In this document: positions 40,659 through 52,228 of the stretch, piece after piece | Layout of the letters: each line of letters opens with the position of its first letter | How positions within the stretch are numbered: the first letter of the stretch is position 1 | DNA from: Pseudomonas japonica | GTDB lineage: Bacteria > Pseudomonadota > Gammaproteobacteria > Pseudomonadales > Pseudomonadaceae | NCBI RefSeq assembly: GCF_013522925.1 | Contig: NZ_JAAMQU010000005.1 | Location: 248,001-312,000, forward strand | Length of the DNA: 64,000 nucleotides | Reading direction: 5' to 3' | Notes under the pieces: model-generated | The model's database searches: none | What the model saw: the letters and a program-made list of their open reading frames with translations, nothing else | What the model was told of the DNA's origin: nothing | Program-made: the position numbers and the translations under genes

Positions 40659-40707
40659 CCTTCGCCGCGGTGCGCTCGGGCAAGCGCCGCGGCGAAGGCG
40701 CTTGCCC
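40659..40707 (+). promoter_or_regulatory. two overlapping, mutually exclusive hairpins before metX
   Basis: Stem A: CCTTCGCCGCGG (40659-40670) with CCGCGGCGAAGG (40687-40698), 12 pairs. Stem B: GGGCAAGCGCC (40678-40688) with GGCGCTTGCCC (40697-40707), 11 pairs. They share bases 40687-40688 and 40697-40698, so only one can form. No T run follows. Could be a terminator for yggT, a repeat, or a switch in a metX leader. Confidence 0.6.
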
Positions 40708-40759
40708 CCTCTGCCCCCCCTCCTTATCCTTACGCCTCATTTGAGTGAGAGCAGGGTCG

Positions 40760-41899
40760 ATGTCCACAGTCTTCCCCGAAGATTCCGTCGGTTTGGTCAC
40801 ACCGCAGCTAGCGACATTCAGCGAGCCACTGCCGTTGGCATGTGGGCGCTCGCTGGCGGCCTACGAGCTGATTTACGAAACCTACGGCCAGCTCAACAGC
40901 GACGCCAGTAACGCCGTACTGATCTGCCACGCCCTTTCCGGGCATCACCACGCTGCGGGCTACCATAGCGAAGCGGACCGAAAACCCGGCTGGTGGGACA
41001 GCGCCATCGGCCCTGGCAAGCCCATTGATACCCGCCGCTTCTTTGTAGTGGCCCTGAACAATCTCGGTGGCTGCAACGGCTCTACCGGCCCGGGCAGCAT
41101 CGATCCCGCTACCGGCAAGCCGTTCGGCGCCAACTTCCCGGTGCTTACCGTGGAAGACTGGGTAAACAGCCAGGCGCGCCTCGCCGACCTGCTGGGCATC
41201 CGCCAATGGGCCGCCGTGGTGGGCGGCAGCCTGGGTGGCATGCAGGCGTTGCAATGGTCGATCAGCTACCCGGAGCGGCTGCGTCACTGTGTGGCCATTG
41301 CCTCGGCGCCTAAACTCTCTGCCCAGAACATCGCGTTCAACGAAGTGGCCCGGCAGGCGATTTTGTCCGACCCCGAATTCCACGGTGGTGACTTCCAGGC
41401 CGAAGGCGTTATCCCCAAGCGCGGGCTGATGCTGGCGCGCATGGTAGGCCATATCACCTACCTGTCGGATGATTCCATGGGTGAGAAATTCGGCCGCGAG
41501 CTCAAGCACGACCAACTGGCCTACGATTTCCACAGCGTTGCCTTCCAGGTGGAAAGCTACCTGCGCTATCAGGGCGAGGAATTCTCGGGGCGTTTCGACG
41601 CCAACACCTACCTGCTGATGACCAAGGCACTGGACTACTTCGACCCTGCCGCTGCGCACGGCGATGACCTGGCCAAAACCCTGGCCAACGCCCGCGCCGA
41701 CTTCTGCATCATGTCGTTCACCACGGACTGGCGATTCTCGCCGGCACGCTCGCGTGAGATCGTCGATGCCCTGATGGCGGCGCGCAAGAACGTGTCCTAC
41801 CTCGAAATCGACGCGCCTCAGGGCCACGATGCGTTCCTGATTCCTATCCCGCGCTACCTGCAGGCGTTTTCCAGCTACATGAACCGTATTGTGATTTGA
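40760..41899 (+). CDS. metX: homoserine O-acyltransferase
   Basis: Activates homoserine for methionine synthesis. 379-residue alpha/beta hydrolase-fold enzyme with nucleophile Ser in [12 protein letters not shown], later Asp in FTTDWRFSP and His in [10 protein letters not shown]. Pseudomonas MetX proteins are often succinyl-specific (metXS) although formerly called acetyltransferases; the acyl donor cannot be settled here. Start MSTVFPED at 40760. Followed after seven bases by metW, with which it is coupled in proteobacteria. Confidence 0.94.
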   Translation: MSTVFPEDSVGLVTPQLATFSEPLPLACGRSLAAYELIYETYGQLNSDASNAVLICHALSGHHHAAGYHSEADRKPGWWDSAIGPGKPIDTRRFFVVALNNLGGCNGSTGPGSIDPATGKPFGANFPVLTVEDWVNSQARLADLLGIRQWAAVVGGSLGGMQALQWSISYPERLRHCVAIASAPKLSAQNIAFNEVARQAILSDPEFHGGDFQAEGVIPKRGLMLARMVGHITYLSDDSMGEKFGRELKHDQLAYDFHSVAFQVESYLRYQGEEFSGRFDANTYLLMTKALDYFDPAAAHGDDLAKTLANARADFCIMSFTTDWRFSPARSREIVDALMAARKNVSYLEIDAPQGHDAFLIPIPRYLQAFSSYMNRIVI

Positions 41900-41906
41900 G
41901 GTGCCC

Positions 41907-42527
41907 ATGAGAGCCGATCTGGAAATTATCCAGGAATGGATACCGGCCGGCAGCCGGGTACTCGACCTGGGCTGCGGCAACGGCGAGTTGCTCGCATGGT
42001 TGCGCGACCACAAGGGTGTGACCGGCTACGGCCTGGAAATCGACCCAAGCAACATCAATGAATGCGTGCGCAAGGGCGTGAACGTTGTCGAGCAGAACGT
42101 GGACAAGGGGCTGGGCAATTTCGCCAGCAACAGCTTCGATGTGGTGGTGATGACGCAAGCCTTGCAGGCGGTGGAATACCCCGACCGTATCCTCGAAGAG
42201 ATGCTGCGGGTTGGCCGGCAATGCATCATCACGTTCCCTAACTTCGGCCACTGGCGGTGCCGGTGGTACCTGGCCACCAAAGGCCGCATGCCGGTGTCGG
42301 AGTTCCTGCCCTACACGTGGTACAACACCCCGAACATCCACTTCTGCACCTTCGAAGACTTCGAGAACCTGTGCCGCGAGCGCGATGCCCAGGTGCTCGA
42401 CCGCCTGGCCGTGGACCGCCTGCACCGTCACGGCTGGGCCAGCCGCCTGTGGCCCAACTTGCTGGGCGAGATCGGTATCTATCGTGTCAGCAGCCCTCAG
42501 CTGCGCCCGGAACACGTGGCCGTGTAA
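41907..42527 (+). CDS. metW: MetW, methionine biosynthesis protein
   Basis: 206-residue class I methyltransferase-fold protein (motif I VLDLGCGNGELLAWL). MetW pairs with MetX in many proteobacteria and is needed for full homoserine acyltransferase activity in some; it is not known to methylate anything. Starts at the ATG at 41907 with TTGAGGT just upstream; a GTG at 41901 is possible. In other pseudomonads a DUF4426 gene often follows; here only 99 bases separate it from rdgB. Confidence 0.93.
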   Translation: MRADLEIIQEWIPAGSRVLDLGCGNGELLAWLRDHKGVTGYGLEIDPSNINECVRKGVNVVEQNVDKGLGNFASNSFDVVVMTQALQAVEYPDRILEEMLRVGRQCIITFPNFGHWRCRWYLATKGRMPVSEFLPYTWYNTPNIHFCTFEDFENLCRERDAQVLDRLAVDRLHRHGWASRLWPNLLGEIGIYRVSSPQLRPEHVAV

Positions 42528-42583
42528 CCGCCCGGCCGATGCGCTTGCCGCCACGGCCACCCCGGGGCATGCTCCCGCTATTT

Positions 42584-42601
42584 CCGGCGCTTCGGCGCCG
42601 G
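42584..42601. other. UUCG-capped hairpin before rdgB
   Basis: CCGGCGC, loop TTCG, GCGCCGG: seven perfect GC-rich pairs closed by a stable tetraloop, 25 bases before the rdgB start. No T run. May end metXW transcripts or affect rdgB translation. Confidence 0.5.
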
Positions 42602-42626
42602 CCGCTTATCAAGCAGCTATCTATTT

Positions 42627-43223
42627 ATGATGAACATCACTCAGTTGGTACTTGCCAGCCACAACGCCGGCAAACTCAAAGAACTTCAGGCCATGTTGGG
42701 CAGCAGCGTTCAGCTGCGCTCGGTGGGCGAATTCAGCCAGGTCGAGCCGGAAGAAACCGGGCTGTCTTTCGTTGAGAATGCCATTCTCAAGGCTCGCAAT
42801 GCGTCGCGCCTGTCCGGGTTACCGGCCCTGGCGGACGACTCCGGGCTGGCGGTGGATTACCTGGGCGGCGCGCCGGGCATTTATTCAGCGCGGTATGCCG
42901 ATGGCCAAGGCGATGCGGCGAACAACGCCAAGTTGCTGTCTGCCCTTGAAGGGGTACCTGATGCGGAGCGTGGCGCGCAGTTCGTGTGCGTGCTGGCCCT
43001 GGTGCGTCATGCCGATGACCCACTGCCTATCCTTTGCGAAGGCCTGTGGCAGGGGCGCATTCTGCCTGCCGCCAGCGGTGCCAACGGCTTCGGTTACGAC
43101 CCTCTGTTCTGGGTACCGGAGCGCGACTGCTCCAGCGCCGAACTTTCGCCTGAAGACAAAAACCAGATCAGCCACCGCGCCCGGGCGATGGCCCTGCTTC
43201 GCCAGCGCCTGGGCCTTGCGTGA
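42627..43223 (+). CDS. rdgB: RdgB/HAM1 non-canonical purine NTP pyrophosphatase
   Basis: Cleans dITP and XTP from the nucleotide pool. 198 residues with [14 protein letters not shown] near 7-20, [25 protein letters not shown] in the active site, and the C-terminal ISHRARAM motif. ATGATG at 42627-42632 gives two adjacent starts. Its stop overlaps the hemW GTG start by four bases. Confidence 0.95.
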   Translation: MMNITQLVLASHNAGKLKELQAMLGSSVQLRSVGEFSQVEPEETGLSFVENAILKARNASRLSGLPALADDSGLAVDYLGGAPGIYSARYADGQGDAANNAKLLSALEGVPDAERGAQFVCVLALVRHADDPLPILCEGLWQGRILPAASGANGFGYDPLFWVPERDCSSAELSPEDKNQISHRARAMALLRQRLGLA

Positions 43224-44368
43224 AACCCATGATCGAGCTGCCACCGCTGGCGTTGTATATCCACATCCCGTGGTGCGTACGCAAATGCCCCTACTGCGAT
43301 TTCAACTCGCACGCAGCCGGGCCAGAGCTGCCCGAGGACGCCTACGTCAGCGCACTGCTGGACGACTTCGACCGCGACCTGCCCGCTGCGCTGGGGCGCC
43401 CCCTGACTTCCATCTTCTTCGGTGGCGGCACGCCCAGCCTGTTCAGTGCGGCGGCGCTCGGGCGATTGCTGGAAGGCTTGCGCGCCCGGATCCCGATGGC
43501 GCCGGACGTGGAAATCACCCTGGAGGCGAACCCCGGCACGTTCGAGCAGGATAAATTCGTTGCCTACCGCAAGCTGGGCATCAATCGCCTGTCGATCGGC
43601 ATCCAAAGCTTCCAGGCCGACAAGCTCGAGGCGCTGGGCCGTATACATAGCGGAGATGAGGCACTGCGGGCCGCCGAGATGGCGCGCCGGGCCGGCTTTG
43701 ATAACTTCAACCTGGACCTGATGCACGGCTTGCCCGGCCAAAGCCAGGAGGAAGCATTGGACGATTTGCGCCAAGCCATCGCTTTGGCGCCCACGCACCT
43801 GTCCTGGTATCAGCTCACGCTCGAACCCAACACGGTGTTCTGGAATCAGCCGCCACAGCTGCCCGAAGACGACATTCTTTGGGACATCCAGGAGGCCGGC
43901 CAGGCGTTGCTGGCCAGCGCAGGCTTTGCCCAGTACGAAGTCTCGGCCTACGCCCGCCCCGGGCGCCCCGCACGGCACAACCTCAATTACTGGAGCTTCG
44001 GTGACTTCATCGGCATCGGCGCTGGCGCCCATGGCAAGCTCACCGGCGCGGACGGCAGTGTGCGACGCACCTGGAAAACCCGGTTGCCCAAGGACTACCT
44101 GAACCTTGCCAAGCCGTACCTGGCGGGCGAAAAGGTTTTGGCACCCGAAGAGTTGCCGTTCGAATTTCTGATGAATGCCCTGCGGTTGACCGAGGGCGTA
44201 CCTGCGGCGCTCTTTCCCGAGCGCACCGGGTTGCCGCTGGCTGCGCTGGAAGAAGGCCGCCGGGCCGCCGAACAAAAAGGCCTGTTACGCGTCGAACCGG
44301 AGCGGCTGGCGGCGACGGAACGGGGCCAGCTGTTCCTGAATGATCTTCTGCAACTGTTTTTGACCTGA
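43220..44368 (+). CDS. hemW: HemW, radical SAM heme chaperone
   Basis: 382 residues. The radical-SAM cluster motif is [15 protein letters not shown] (CxxxCxxC) near 15-30, then [17 protein letters not shown], and the C-terminal HemN domain. Related HemW proteins bind heme and deliver it to respiratory enzymes; they lack coproporphyrinogen oxidase activity despite the HemN-like name. GTG start at 43220 overlaps rdgB (GTGA); an ATG at 43229 is an alternative. Confidence 0.93.
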   Translation: MKPMIELPPLALYIHIPWCVRKCPYCDFNSHAAGPELPEDAYVSALLDDFDRDLPAALGRPLTSIFFGGGTPSLFSAAALGRLLEGLRARIPMAPDVEITLEANPGTFEQDKFVAYRKLGINRLSIGIQSFQADKLEALGRIHSGDEALRAAEMARRAGFDNFNLDLMHGLPGQSQEEALDDLRQAIALAPTHLSWYQLTLEPNTVFWNQPPQLPEDDILWDIQEAGQALLASAGFAQYEVSAYARPGRPARHNLNYWSFGDFIGIGAGAHGKLTGADGSVRRTWKTRLPKDYLNLAKPYLAGEKVLAPEELPFEFLMNALRLTEGVPAALFPERTGLPLAALEEGRRAAEQKGLLRVEPERLAATERGQLFLNDLLQLFLT

Positions 44369-44377
44369 GGACCCCGG

Positions 44378-44701
44378 ATGGACATGCTTCTGGATCTGCT
44401 TTCAACGATGTCACGCTGGTGCCGAGGTAACCTCTCGGAAATCGCCCTGGCCCTGGTCGGCTGCGTGCTCGTGCTGTTCGGCGCCCAGGTCAAAGCCTGG
44501 GGCGAACAGAAAGTCGGCAGCATGGGCGGAATATTGCGCATACCGGCCATGGCATTGGCCTGCATGGTAGGCAGCGGCGCGGCGCTCATCTATGCCACGC
44601 CGTGGGTGCTCAAGGGGCTGCAGCAGTTCAACAACTACAGCCTGGCACCCGTGCTGCTTGTGGTGCTGGTGTTGATTGGCGTGGTAGCTGACAAAAAGTA
44701 G
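44378..44701 (+). CDS. DUF3392 family membrane protein
   Basis: 107 residues with three hydrophobic helices (SEIALALVGCVLVLFG, IPAMALACMVGSGAALIYATPWVL, LAPVLLVVLVLIGVVA). Matches DUF3392, of unknown function, usually next to hemW in Pseudomonas. Nine bases after hemW. No catalytic motif. Confidence 0.85.
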   Translation: MDMLLDLLSTMSRWCRGNLSEIALALVGCVLVLFGAQVKAWGEQKVGSMGGILRIPAMALACMVGSGAALIYATPWVLKGLQQFNNYSLAPVLLVVLVLIGVVADKK

Positions 44702-44732
44702 CAGCAGGGGGATTAACTGTGGGGCCAAGCCC

Positions 44733-44758
44733 GTTCGGGGTCTTCGACCCCTCCTACA
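44733..44758 (-). repeat. REP-like palindromic repeat, copy 1
   Basis: 26-base element identical to the copy at 44802. On the minus strand it begins TGTAGGAGGGGTCGAAGACC, matching the TGTAGGAG head of Pseudomonas REP sequences, with a GGGGTC/GACCCC stem. It lies between DUF3392 and trmB. Confidence 0.8.
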
Positions 44759-44801
44759 ATCCCCGTGGGCCCTGGCGATAGCCAGGGAATGGCTGGGCCA
44801 G

Positions 44802-44827
44802 GTTCGGGGTCTTCGACCCCTCCTACA
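44802..44827 (-). repeat. REP-like palindromic repeat, copy 2
   Basis: Exact second copy of the 26-base element at 44733, same orientation, 69 bases apart start to start. Between them is a short palindromic stretch (CCTGGCGATAGCCAGG). It ends 14 bases before the 3' end of trmB. Confidence 0.8.
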
Positions 44828-44840
44828 GTGACTCGAAGGG

Positions 44841-45563
44841 TTATTCCACCCGCTCGAATTTCAGATCCCACACACCATGGCCCAGCCGTTCGCCGCGGCG
44901 TTCGAACTTGGTCACCGGGCGCTCGCTCGGGCGCTCTACCCAGCGGCCGTCGCTGGCCTGGTTGCGGTAGCCGGGCGCTGCGTTCATCACCTCAAGCATG
45001 TGGTCGGCATAGGCTTCCCAATCCGTCGCCATATGCAGCACGCCGCCGCGCTTGAGCTTGCTGCGCACCAGCTCGGCGAACGCTGGCTGTACGATTCGGC
45101 GCTTGTGGTGGCGGCTTTTGTGCCAAGGGTCGGGGAAGAACAACAGCAGGCGATCCAGGCTGGCATCGGCCACGCAGCGCTTGAGCACCTCGATCGCGTC
45201 GCAATCGAATACCCGAACGTTGCTCAGCCCCTGGCCCAGCACACCATTGAGCAGCGCGCCCACGCCGGGACGGTGAACCTCGACGCCGATGAAGTCCTGC
45301 TCAGGCGCTGCTGCGGCCATCTCCAGCAAGGAATGGCCCATGCCGAAACCGATCTCCAGCGTACGCGGCGCAACACGGCCGAATACCTTGTCGAAGTCGA
45401 CCGGAGCGTCAGCCAGCGGCAGGATGAACAGCGGCCCGCCCTGGTCGAGGCCACGCTGCTGCCCTTCGGTCATGCGCCCGGCACGCATCACGAAGCTTTT
45501 GATGGTGCGGTGGTGCGCCGGGGTGCCCTCGGCATCAGCCGGGGTAGAGTGCGAATCAGTCAT
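44841..45563 (-). CDS. trmB: tRNA (guanine-46-N7)-methyltransferase
   Basis: 240 residues. SAM motif [15 protein letters not shown] near 72-86, [15 protein letters not shown], and the catalytic/tRNA block [21 protein letters not shown]. Modifies G46 in the variable loop of many tRNAs. It is the third gene after thiS and thiG on the minus strand, eight bases downstream of thiG. Confidence 0.95.
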   Translation of the reverse strand: MTDSHSTPADAEGTPAHHRTIKSFVMRAGRMTEGQQRGLDQGGPLFILPLADAPVDFDKVFGRVAPRTLEIGFGMGHSLLEMAAAAPEQDFIGVEVHRPGVGALLNGVLGQGLSNVRVFDCDAIEVLKRCVADASLDRLLLFFPDPWHKSRHHKRRIVQPAFAELVRSKLKRGGVLHMATDWEAYADHMLEVMNAAPGYRNQASDGRWVERPSERPVTKFERRGERLGHGVWDLKFERVE

Positions 45564-45571
45564 GAAGGCTC

Positions 45572-46366
45572 TTACTTGATCAGGCCATCCAGCGGCGAAG
45601 AGGCGCTGGCATAGAGTTTTTTCGGCATGCGACCGGCCAGCCAGGCCAAGCGGCCGGCGATGATCGCGTGTTTCATGGCTTCCGCCATTTGTACGGGGTG
45701 CTGTGCATGGGCAATGGCGGAGTTCATCAGCACGGCTTCACAGCCCAGCTCCATGGCAATGGTGGCGTCCGAGGCTGTGCCCACACCCGCGTCGACCAAC
45801 ACCGGTACCTTGGCCTCTTCCAGAATGATCTGCAGGTTGTACGGGTTGCAGATGCCCAGGCCAGTACCGATCAAGCCTGCGAGCGGCATCACTGCAATGC
45901 AGCCGATTTCAGCCAGCTGGCGGGCGATGATCGGGTCATCACTGGTGTACACCATCACGTCGAAACCTTCCTTGACCAGCACTTCAGCGGCCTTGAGGGT
46001 TTCGATCACGTTGGGGAAGAGGGTTTTCTGGTCAGCCAGCACTTCGAGCTTCACCAACTTGTGGCCATCGAGCAGTTCCCGCGCCAGGCGGCAGGTGCGC
46101 ACGGCTTCGGTGGCATCGTAGCAACCGGCGGTGTTCGGCAGGATGGTGTAGCGATCCGGCGGCAGTACGTCCAGAAGGTTCGGTTCGCCCGGGTTCTGGC
46201 CGATATTGGTACGCCGTACCGCTACCGTGACGATCTCGGCGCCAGAGGCTTCGATGGCCAGCCGGGTTTCTTCCAGGTCACGGTATTTACCGGTACCTAC
46301 CAGCAGGCGGGACTGATAGGTACGGCCTGCCAGAACGAACGGCTTGTCGCTGCGGGATGTGCTCAT
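45572..46366 (-). CDS. thiG: thiazole synthase
   Basis: Forms the thiamine thiazole phosphate ring from deoxyxylulose phosphate, dehydroglycine and ThiS-thiocarboxylate. 264 residues, TIM barrel; landmarks [15 protein letters not shown], the Schiff-base lysine region [11 protein letters not shown], and [19 protein letters not shown] with NSAIAHAQ near the end. Downstream of thiS by 44 bases, as expected. No thiamine riboswitch is seen upstream of the pair. Confidence 0.97.
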   Translation of the reverse strand: MSTSRSDKPFVLAGRTYQSRLLVGTGKYRDLEETRLAIEASGAEIVTVAVRRTNIGQNPGEPNLLDVLPPDRYTILPNTAGCYDATEAVRTCRLARELLDGHKLVKLEVLADQKTLFPNVIETLKAAEVLVKEGFDVMVYTSDDPIIARQLAEIGCIAVMPLAGLIGTGLGICNPYNLQIILEEAKVPVLVDAGVGTASDATIAMELGCEAVLMNSAIAHAQHPVQMAEAMKHAIIAGRLAWLAGRMPKKLYASASSPLDGLIK

Positions 46367-46410
46367 GGGTGATCCTCGTAGATGGTAGACGCGCTGCAGG
46401 TACGGGGCGC

Positions 46411-46611
46411 CTAACCGCCGCCGATGGCCTGCACCACTTCTACCTGGTCGCCTTCTTTAAGCGGCGTGCTGGCATGCTCGCCACGGGGGACGATGTCCAG
46501 GTTCAGTTCGACCGCGACACGACGCCCGGCCAGTTCCATGCGAGCCAGCAGGCCAGCGACGGTTTCGCCGTCAGGCAGCTCGAAGGTGTCTCCGTTCAAC
46601 TGAATGCGCAT
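46411..46611 (-). CDS. thiS: sulfur carrier protein ThiS
   Basis: 66-residue ubiquitin-like protein that carries sulfur as a C-terminal thiocarboxylate to thiazole synthase. It starts [15 protein letters not shown] and ends AIGGG with the functional Gly-Gly tail. The ATG at 46611 is chosen because family members start there; the longer frame to 46656 crosses the promoter. Confidence 0.95.
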   Translation of the reverse strand: MRIQLNGDTFELPDGETVAGLLARMELAGRRVAVELNLDIVPRGEHASTPLKEGDQVEVVQAIGGG

Positions 46612-46640
46612 GTGGGGCGCCATCGAAAAGTGGGGCGTGC

Positions 46641-46669
46641 ATTCTAGCCCGATCACGCACGCCGACCAA
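46641..46669 (-). promoter_or_regulatory. candidate thiS-thiG-trmB promoter
   Basis: Minus strand: TTGGTC (46664-46669), a 17-base spacer, TAGAAT (46641-46646). Start near 46634 gives a ~23-base leader, too short for a thiamine riboswitch. Confidence 0.65.
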
Positions 46670-46689
46670 GGCGCCTGCGACCGCGCGCG

Positions 46690-47061
46690 TCAGCCCAGGC
46701 GCCAGGCGGCAAGCCCCAGGCACGCCCAGCCCGCCAGGAACGCCAGGCCACCGAAGGGCGTAATGATGCCCAGGCGCGCCACGCCGCTGAGGGTGAGCGC
46801 GTAAAGGCTCCCCGAAAACAATACGATGCCGAGGCAAAACAACAGGCCTGCCCAGCCAACAAGGCGCCCCGGTAAGAGGTTTGCGAGCACGGCAACGCCC
46901 AGCAGCGCCAGCGTATGGACCAATTGATACTGCACCCCGGTCTGGAAGATAGCCAGGTAATCCGGGGAAAGCCTGCCCTTGAGACCGTGGGCGGCGAATG
47001 CGCCAAGGCCTACGCCAGTGAAGCCAAAGAATGCGGCTAGCATCAGGAAACTGCGCAACAT
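46690..47061 (-). CDS. DUF423 family membrane protein
   Basis: 123 residues with four hydrophobic helices and the family start LRSFLMLAAFFGFTGVGLGAFAAHGLK, then FQTGVQYQLVHTLALL and GIITPFGGLAFLAGW. Function unknown; relatives include E. coli YgdD. The ATG at 47061 replaces a longer frame to 47115. Divergent from mtgA across 72 bases. Confidence 0.9.
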   Translation of the reverse strand: MLRSFLMLAAFFGFTGVGLGAFAAHGLKGRLSPDYLAIFQTGVQYQLVHTLALLGVAVLANLLPGRLVGWAGLLFCLGIVLFSGSLYALTLSGVARLGIITPFGGLAFLAGWACLGLAAWRLG

Positions 47062-47133
47062 GAAAGCTCCGTCCGGATCGACAGCGTCAGGGCCTGTATA
47101 ATGGCCCGCTCTCACGGCCGGGCCAAGCTCACT

Positions 47134-47856
47134 ATGCTAGGTACTCTACTGCAGCGCATTCGCCGCTTCCTGATGTGGTTCGCCATTGGCAGCGCGGCAT
47201 TGGTACTGGTGTTGCGCTGGGTGCCACCCCCGGGTACCGCGTTGATGGTGGAGCGCAAGGTGCAATCCTGGGTCGATGGGCAACCGATTGACCTGCAGCG
47301 CTCCTGGCGCGGCTGGGACGCCCTGCCAGACGACCTCAAGGTGGCGGTCATTGCCGGCGAGGATCAGAAGTTTCCATTCCATTGGGGGTTCGACCTTCCG
47401 GCGATCCGCGCTGCGTTCACTCATAACGAACGGGGCGGTTCGCTCCGCGGCGCCAGTACGCTCAGCCAGCAGGTGTCCAAGAACCTCTTTCTGTGGTCGG
47501 GGCGCAGCTATTTGCGCAAGGGCCTGGAAGCCTGGTTTACCGTGCTGATCGAAGTACTCTGGCCCAAGCAGCGGATACTTGAGGTGTACCTCAACAGCGC
47601 CGAATGGGATGACGGGGTATTTGGCGCGGAAGCAGCGGCGCGGCACCATTTCAATACCAGTGCGGCCAATCTATCCCGGCAACAGGCCAGCCTGCTGGCG
47701 GCGGTATTGCCCGCGCCCCGGGAATGGAGCGCGGCACGCCCCAGCCCTTATGTGCTGAGAAGGGCCGCATGGATTCGCCAACAGATGAGCCAACTGGGTG
47801 GAAGTGATTACCTGATGAACCTGAGCAAGGCCCGGTCGGCGCCGTGGGCGGATTGA
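47134..47856 (+). CDS. mtgA: monofunctional peptidoglycan glycosyltransferase
   Basis: Polymerises lipid II into glycan strands. 240 residues: one N-terminal membrane anchor (about 11-29), then the GT51 domain with catalytic Glu in VIAGEDQKFPFHWGFD, RGASTLSQQVSKNLFLW and KQRILEVYLNSAEWDDGVFGAEAAARHHF. No transpeptidase domain. ATG at 47134; a -10-like TATAAT at 47097-47102 would give a short leader. Convergent with rpoH. Confidence 0.94.
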   Translation: MLGTLLQRIRRFLMWFAIGSAALVLVLRWVPPPGTALMVERKVQSWVDGQPIDLQRSWRGWDALPDDLKVAVIAGEDQKFPFHWGFDLPAIRAAFTHNERGGSLRGASTLSQQVSKNLFLWSGRSYLRKGLEAWFTVLIEVLWPKQRILEVYLNSAEWDDGVFGAEAAARHHFNTSAANLSRQQASLLAAVLPAPREWSAARPSPYVLRRAAWIRQQMSQLGGSDYLMNLSKARSAPWAD

Positions 47857-47887
47857 CGGCACCTGAGGGTATCTGAAGAGGATGGCC

Positions 47888-47913
47888 GGGCCCCGCCAGA
47901 TCTGGAGGGGCCC
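47888..47913. terminator. hairpin between mtgA and rpoH
   Basis: GGGCCCC (47888-47894) with GGGGCCC (47907-47913) around an inner CCAGA/TCTGG palindrome; twelve pairs interrupted by one mismatched pair. No T run. Lies between convergent genes and likely stops both transcripts. Confidence 0.6.
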
Positions 47914-47924
47914 AAGCCCGGGCA

Positions 47925-48779
<855 letters not shown>

Positions 48780-48886
48780 TCAAAAACCTCCGACAAACAG
48801 ATGTGCGCCTTGTGAGCGCCGACCCCAATAGACCGCGCTGCCCGGGATGAGTTCCGGGCGCGCGTTCCTTGGCGCCAGAAATGTGG

Positions 48887-49912
48887 TTAACGCGGCGCCA
48901 GCTCCCTGAGGTGCCTCGCCACTGCAATCCACGCACCGATATACCCTAACAATACCGCACCAAGCAAGAGGGACAGCCCGTCCGAGCCAGGAACCCCGCC
49001 CAGCGCAAAATCACTTCCATAGAGGCCAGCAAGGTTGACCACCGCGCCATTGAGCCAATCCAGGCCGAAGGCAAGTACCGCCCAGGCCAGCACACCCGCG
49101 CCGAAGCCATAGAGGGCACCCATATAAAGGAAGGGGCGACGCACATAGGCATCGGTGCCACCGACCAGCTTTATGACCTCGATCTCGTTTCGGCGGTTCT
49201 CGATATGCAGCCGGATGGTATTGCCGATCACCAGCAGCAACGCCGAGATCAACAGCACTGCCAGGCCGAAGACGAAACGGTCCCCCAGTTTGAGAATGGC
49301 CGCGAGGCGCTCGACCCATACCAGATCCAGCTGCGCCTGTTCCACGTTGGGCAACTGTGACAACTGCTCGCGCAGCGCTTCCAGGGCCGGTTTGTCGACT
49401 TCTCGCGGGGTTACCACCACAACGCCCGGCAGCGGGTTGTCCGGAAGCTCCCTGATGGCTTCACCCAGGCCTGACTGTTGCTGGAAGGCGTCCAGGCCTT
49501 TCTCACGGCTGATGAATTCGGCGTCCGCTACACCCGCCAGCGCCTTGGCCTGTTCGACCAGCGCGTCGCCTTCCCGGCTGCCGGCTTCCATGCGCATATA
49601 CAGAGAAATCTGCGCCGCCCGCTGCCATGAGCCGCCCAGGCGCTCGACATTCTTGAGCAGCAAGGACAAGCCCATAGGCAAGCTGAGCGCTACAGCCATC
49701 ACCAGGCAGGTGAACAGGCTGCCGATCGGGTGCCGGCCCAGGCGCTTCAAGCTATCAGCCAGGCTGGCGCGGTGGCTTTCAAGCCACGCACGGAACAGGG
49801 TGCTGAAGTCCGGCCCATCGTCATCGTCGTTGCGTCGCGGTTTTTTAGGTGCCGCCTCGGCAGGCTTCGGTGCCACTCGATCGGACACCTTCGGGCTACG
49901 TGTCGCACTCAT
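48887..49912 (-). CDS. ftsX: cell-division protein FtsX
   Basis: Inner-membrane partner of FtsE that controls periplasmic amidases through EnvC-type activators. 341 residues: a basic, Lys/Pro/Asp-rich cytoplasmic N-terminus (1-60), first membrane helix about 65-90, a periplasmic loop (about 95-215) and three more helices in the C-terminal half, ending LRELAPR. Longer N-terminal tail than E. coli, as usual in pseudomonads. Start overlaps the ftsE stop by four bases. Confidence 0.94.
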   Translation of the reverse strand: MSATRSPKVSDRVAPKPAEAAPKKPRRNDDDDGPDFSTLFRAWLESHRASLADSLKRLGRHPIGSLFTCLVMAVALSLPMGLSLLLKNVERLGGSWQRAAQISLYMRMEAGSREGDALVEQAKALAGVADAEFISREKGLDAFQQQSGLGEAIRELPDNPLPGVVVVTPREVDKPALEALREQLSQLPNVEQAQLDLVWVERLAAILKLGDRFVFGLAVLLISALLLVIGNTIRLHIENRRNEIEVIKLVGGTDAYVRRPFLYMGALYGFGAGVLAWAVLAFGLDWLNGAVVNLAGLYGSDFALGGVPGSDGLSLLLGAVLLGYIGAWIAVARHLRELAPR

Positions 49913-50576
49913 TGGCCAGCCTCCCCGTCACCGATCAACCGGCCACGCTGCAGTGTGAGCATGCGATGGCGCATGCGAGCGATAAGCGCAAGGTCATGGC
50001 TGGCAATAAGCACACTGGTGCCCAGCCGATTGATGTCTTCGAACACGCCCATGATTTCCGCCGCCAGCCGTGGGTCGAGGTTCCCCGTGGGCTCGTCCGC
50101 CAGCAGCAGGGCTGGCTTGTGAACGATCGCCCGGGCAATACCCACTCGCTGTTGCTGGCCTGTGGACAGGTCGCCGGGATACAGATCACCCTTGTCGCCG
50201 AGCGATACGCGATCCAGGGCGGCATCCACCCGCTTGGCGATCTCGGCCTTGGACAGCCCCAGAATCTGCAACGGAAGGGCAATATTGTTGAACACTGTAC
50301 GGTCGAACAGCAGCTGGTGGTTCTGGAACACCACGCCGATCTGCCGACGCAGGAACGGGATCTGGGCATTGCTTATCTGGCCAAGGTCCTGCCCGGCCAA
50401 CAGCAGCTTGCCGCTGGTTGGGCGTTCCATGGCCAGCAGCAAACGCAAAAGCGTGCTTTTACCGGCACCAGAGTGCCCTGTGACGAAAAGAAACTCGCCG
50501 CGCCGTACCCGAAAGCTCAGCTCATGCAGGCCTACGTGGCCATTCGCATAGCGCTTGCCGACCTGTTCGAAGCGGA

Positions 50577-50580
<4 letters not shown>
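49909..50580 (-). CDS. ftsE: cell-division ATP-binding protein FtsE
   Basis: 223-residue ABC ATPase. Walker A GHSGAGKSTLLRLL near 35-48, Q loop, signature LSTGQQQRVGIARAI, Walker B LLLADEPTGNLD, H loop ASHD. Powers the FtsEX complex at the division site. It overlaps ftsY by four bases upstream and ftsX by four downstream. Confidence 0.96.
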
Positions 50581-51998
<1,418 letters not shown>

Positions 51999-52022
51999 GG
52001 AAGGCGGCTATCTCAAGGTAGC

Positions 52023-52151
52023 GAAGCGCCAGCCGGGGCGCTTCTGGAAATCCGAAGGTCGCAGAACAGACCCTTTTTTGCCCGACGGGTTCGTGCAACA
52101 TCTGGAGCCGATAACGGCTGACGAATGCGGCCACAGGCGTGGCCGTCAGCC
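52023..52151. other. two strong hairpins in the divergent ftsY/M16 intergenic region
   Basis: Hairpin 1: GAAGCGCC (52023-52030)/GGCGCTTC (52037-52044), 25 bases before the ftsY start. Hairpin 2: GGCTGACG (52116-52123) with CGTCAGCC (52144-52151), enclosing GCCAC (52130-52134)/GTGGC (52139-52143) and a one-sided six-base bulge. Both could form in either leader RNA. No recognised riboswitch. Confidence 0.55.
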
Positions 52152-52228
52152 GGGCGGATCAGTATCCTAGCACCTCCTCGCCCGCCGACGCTAAGGCAAG
52201 GGGGCATTCGTACAGGTTCCATAATCAC

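Noticed and set aside
46612..46690. Possible thiamine riboswitch before thiS
   Set aside because: The candidate promoter leaves a leader of only ~23 bases, and no TPP core motif is seen.
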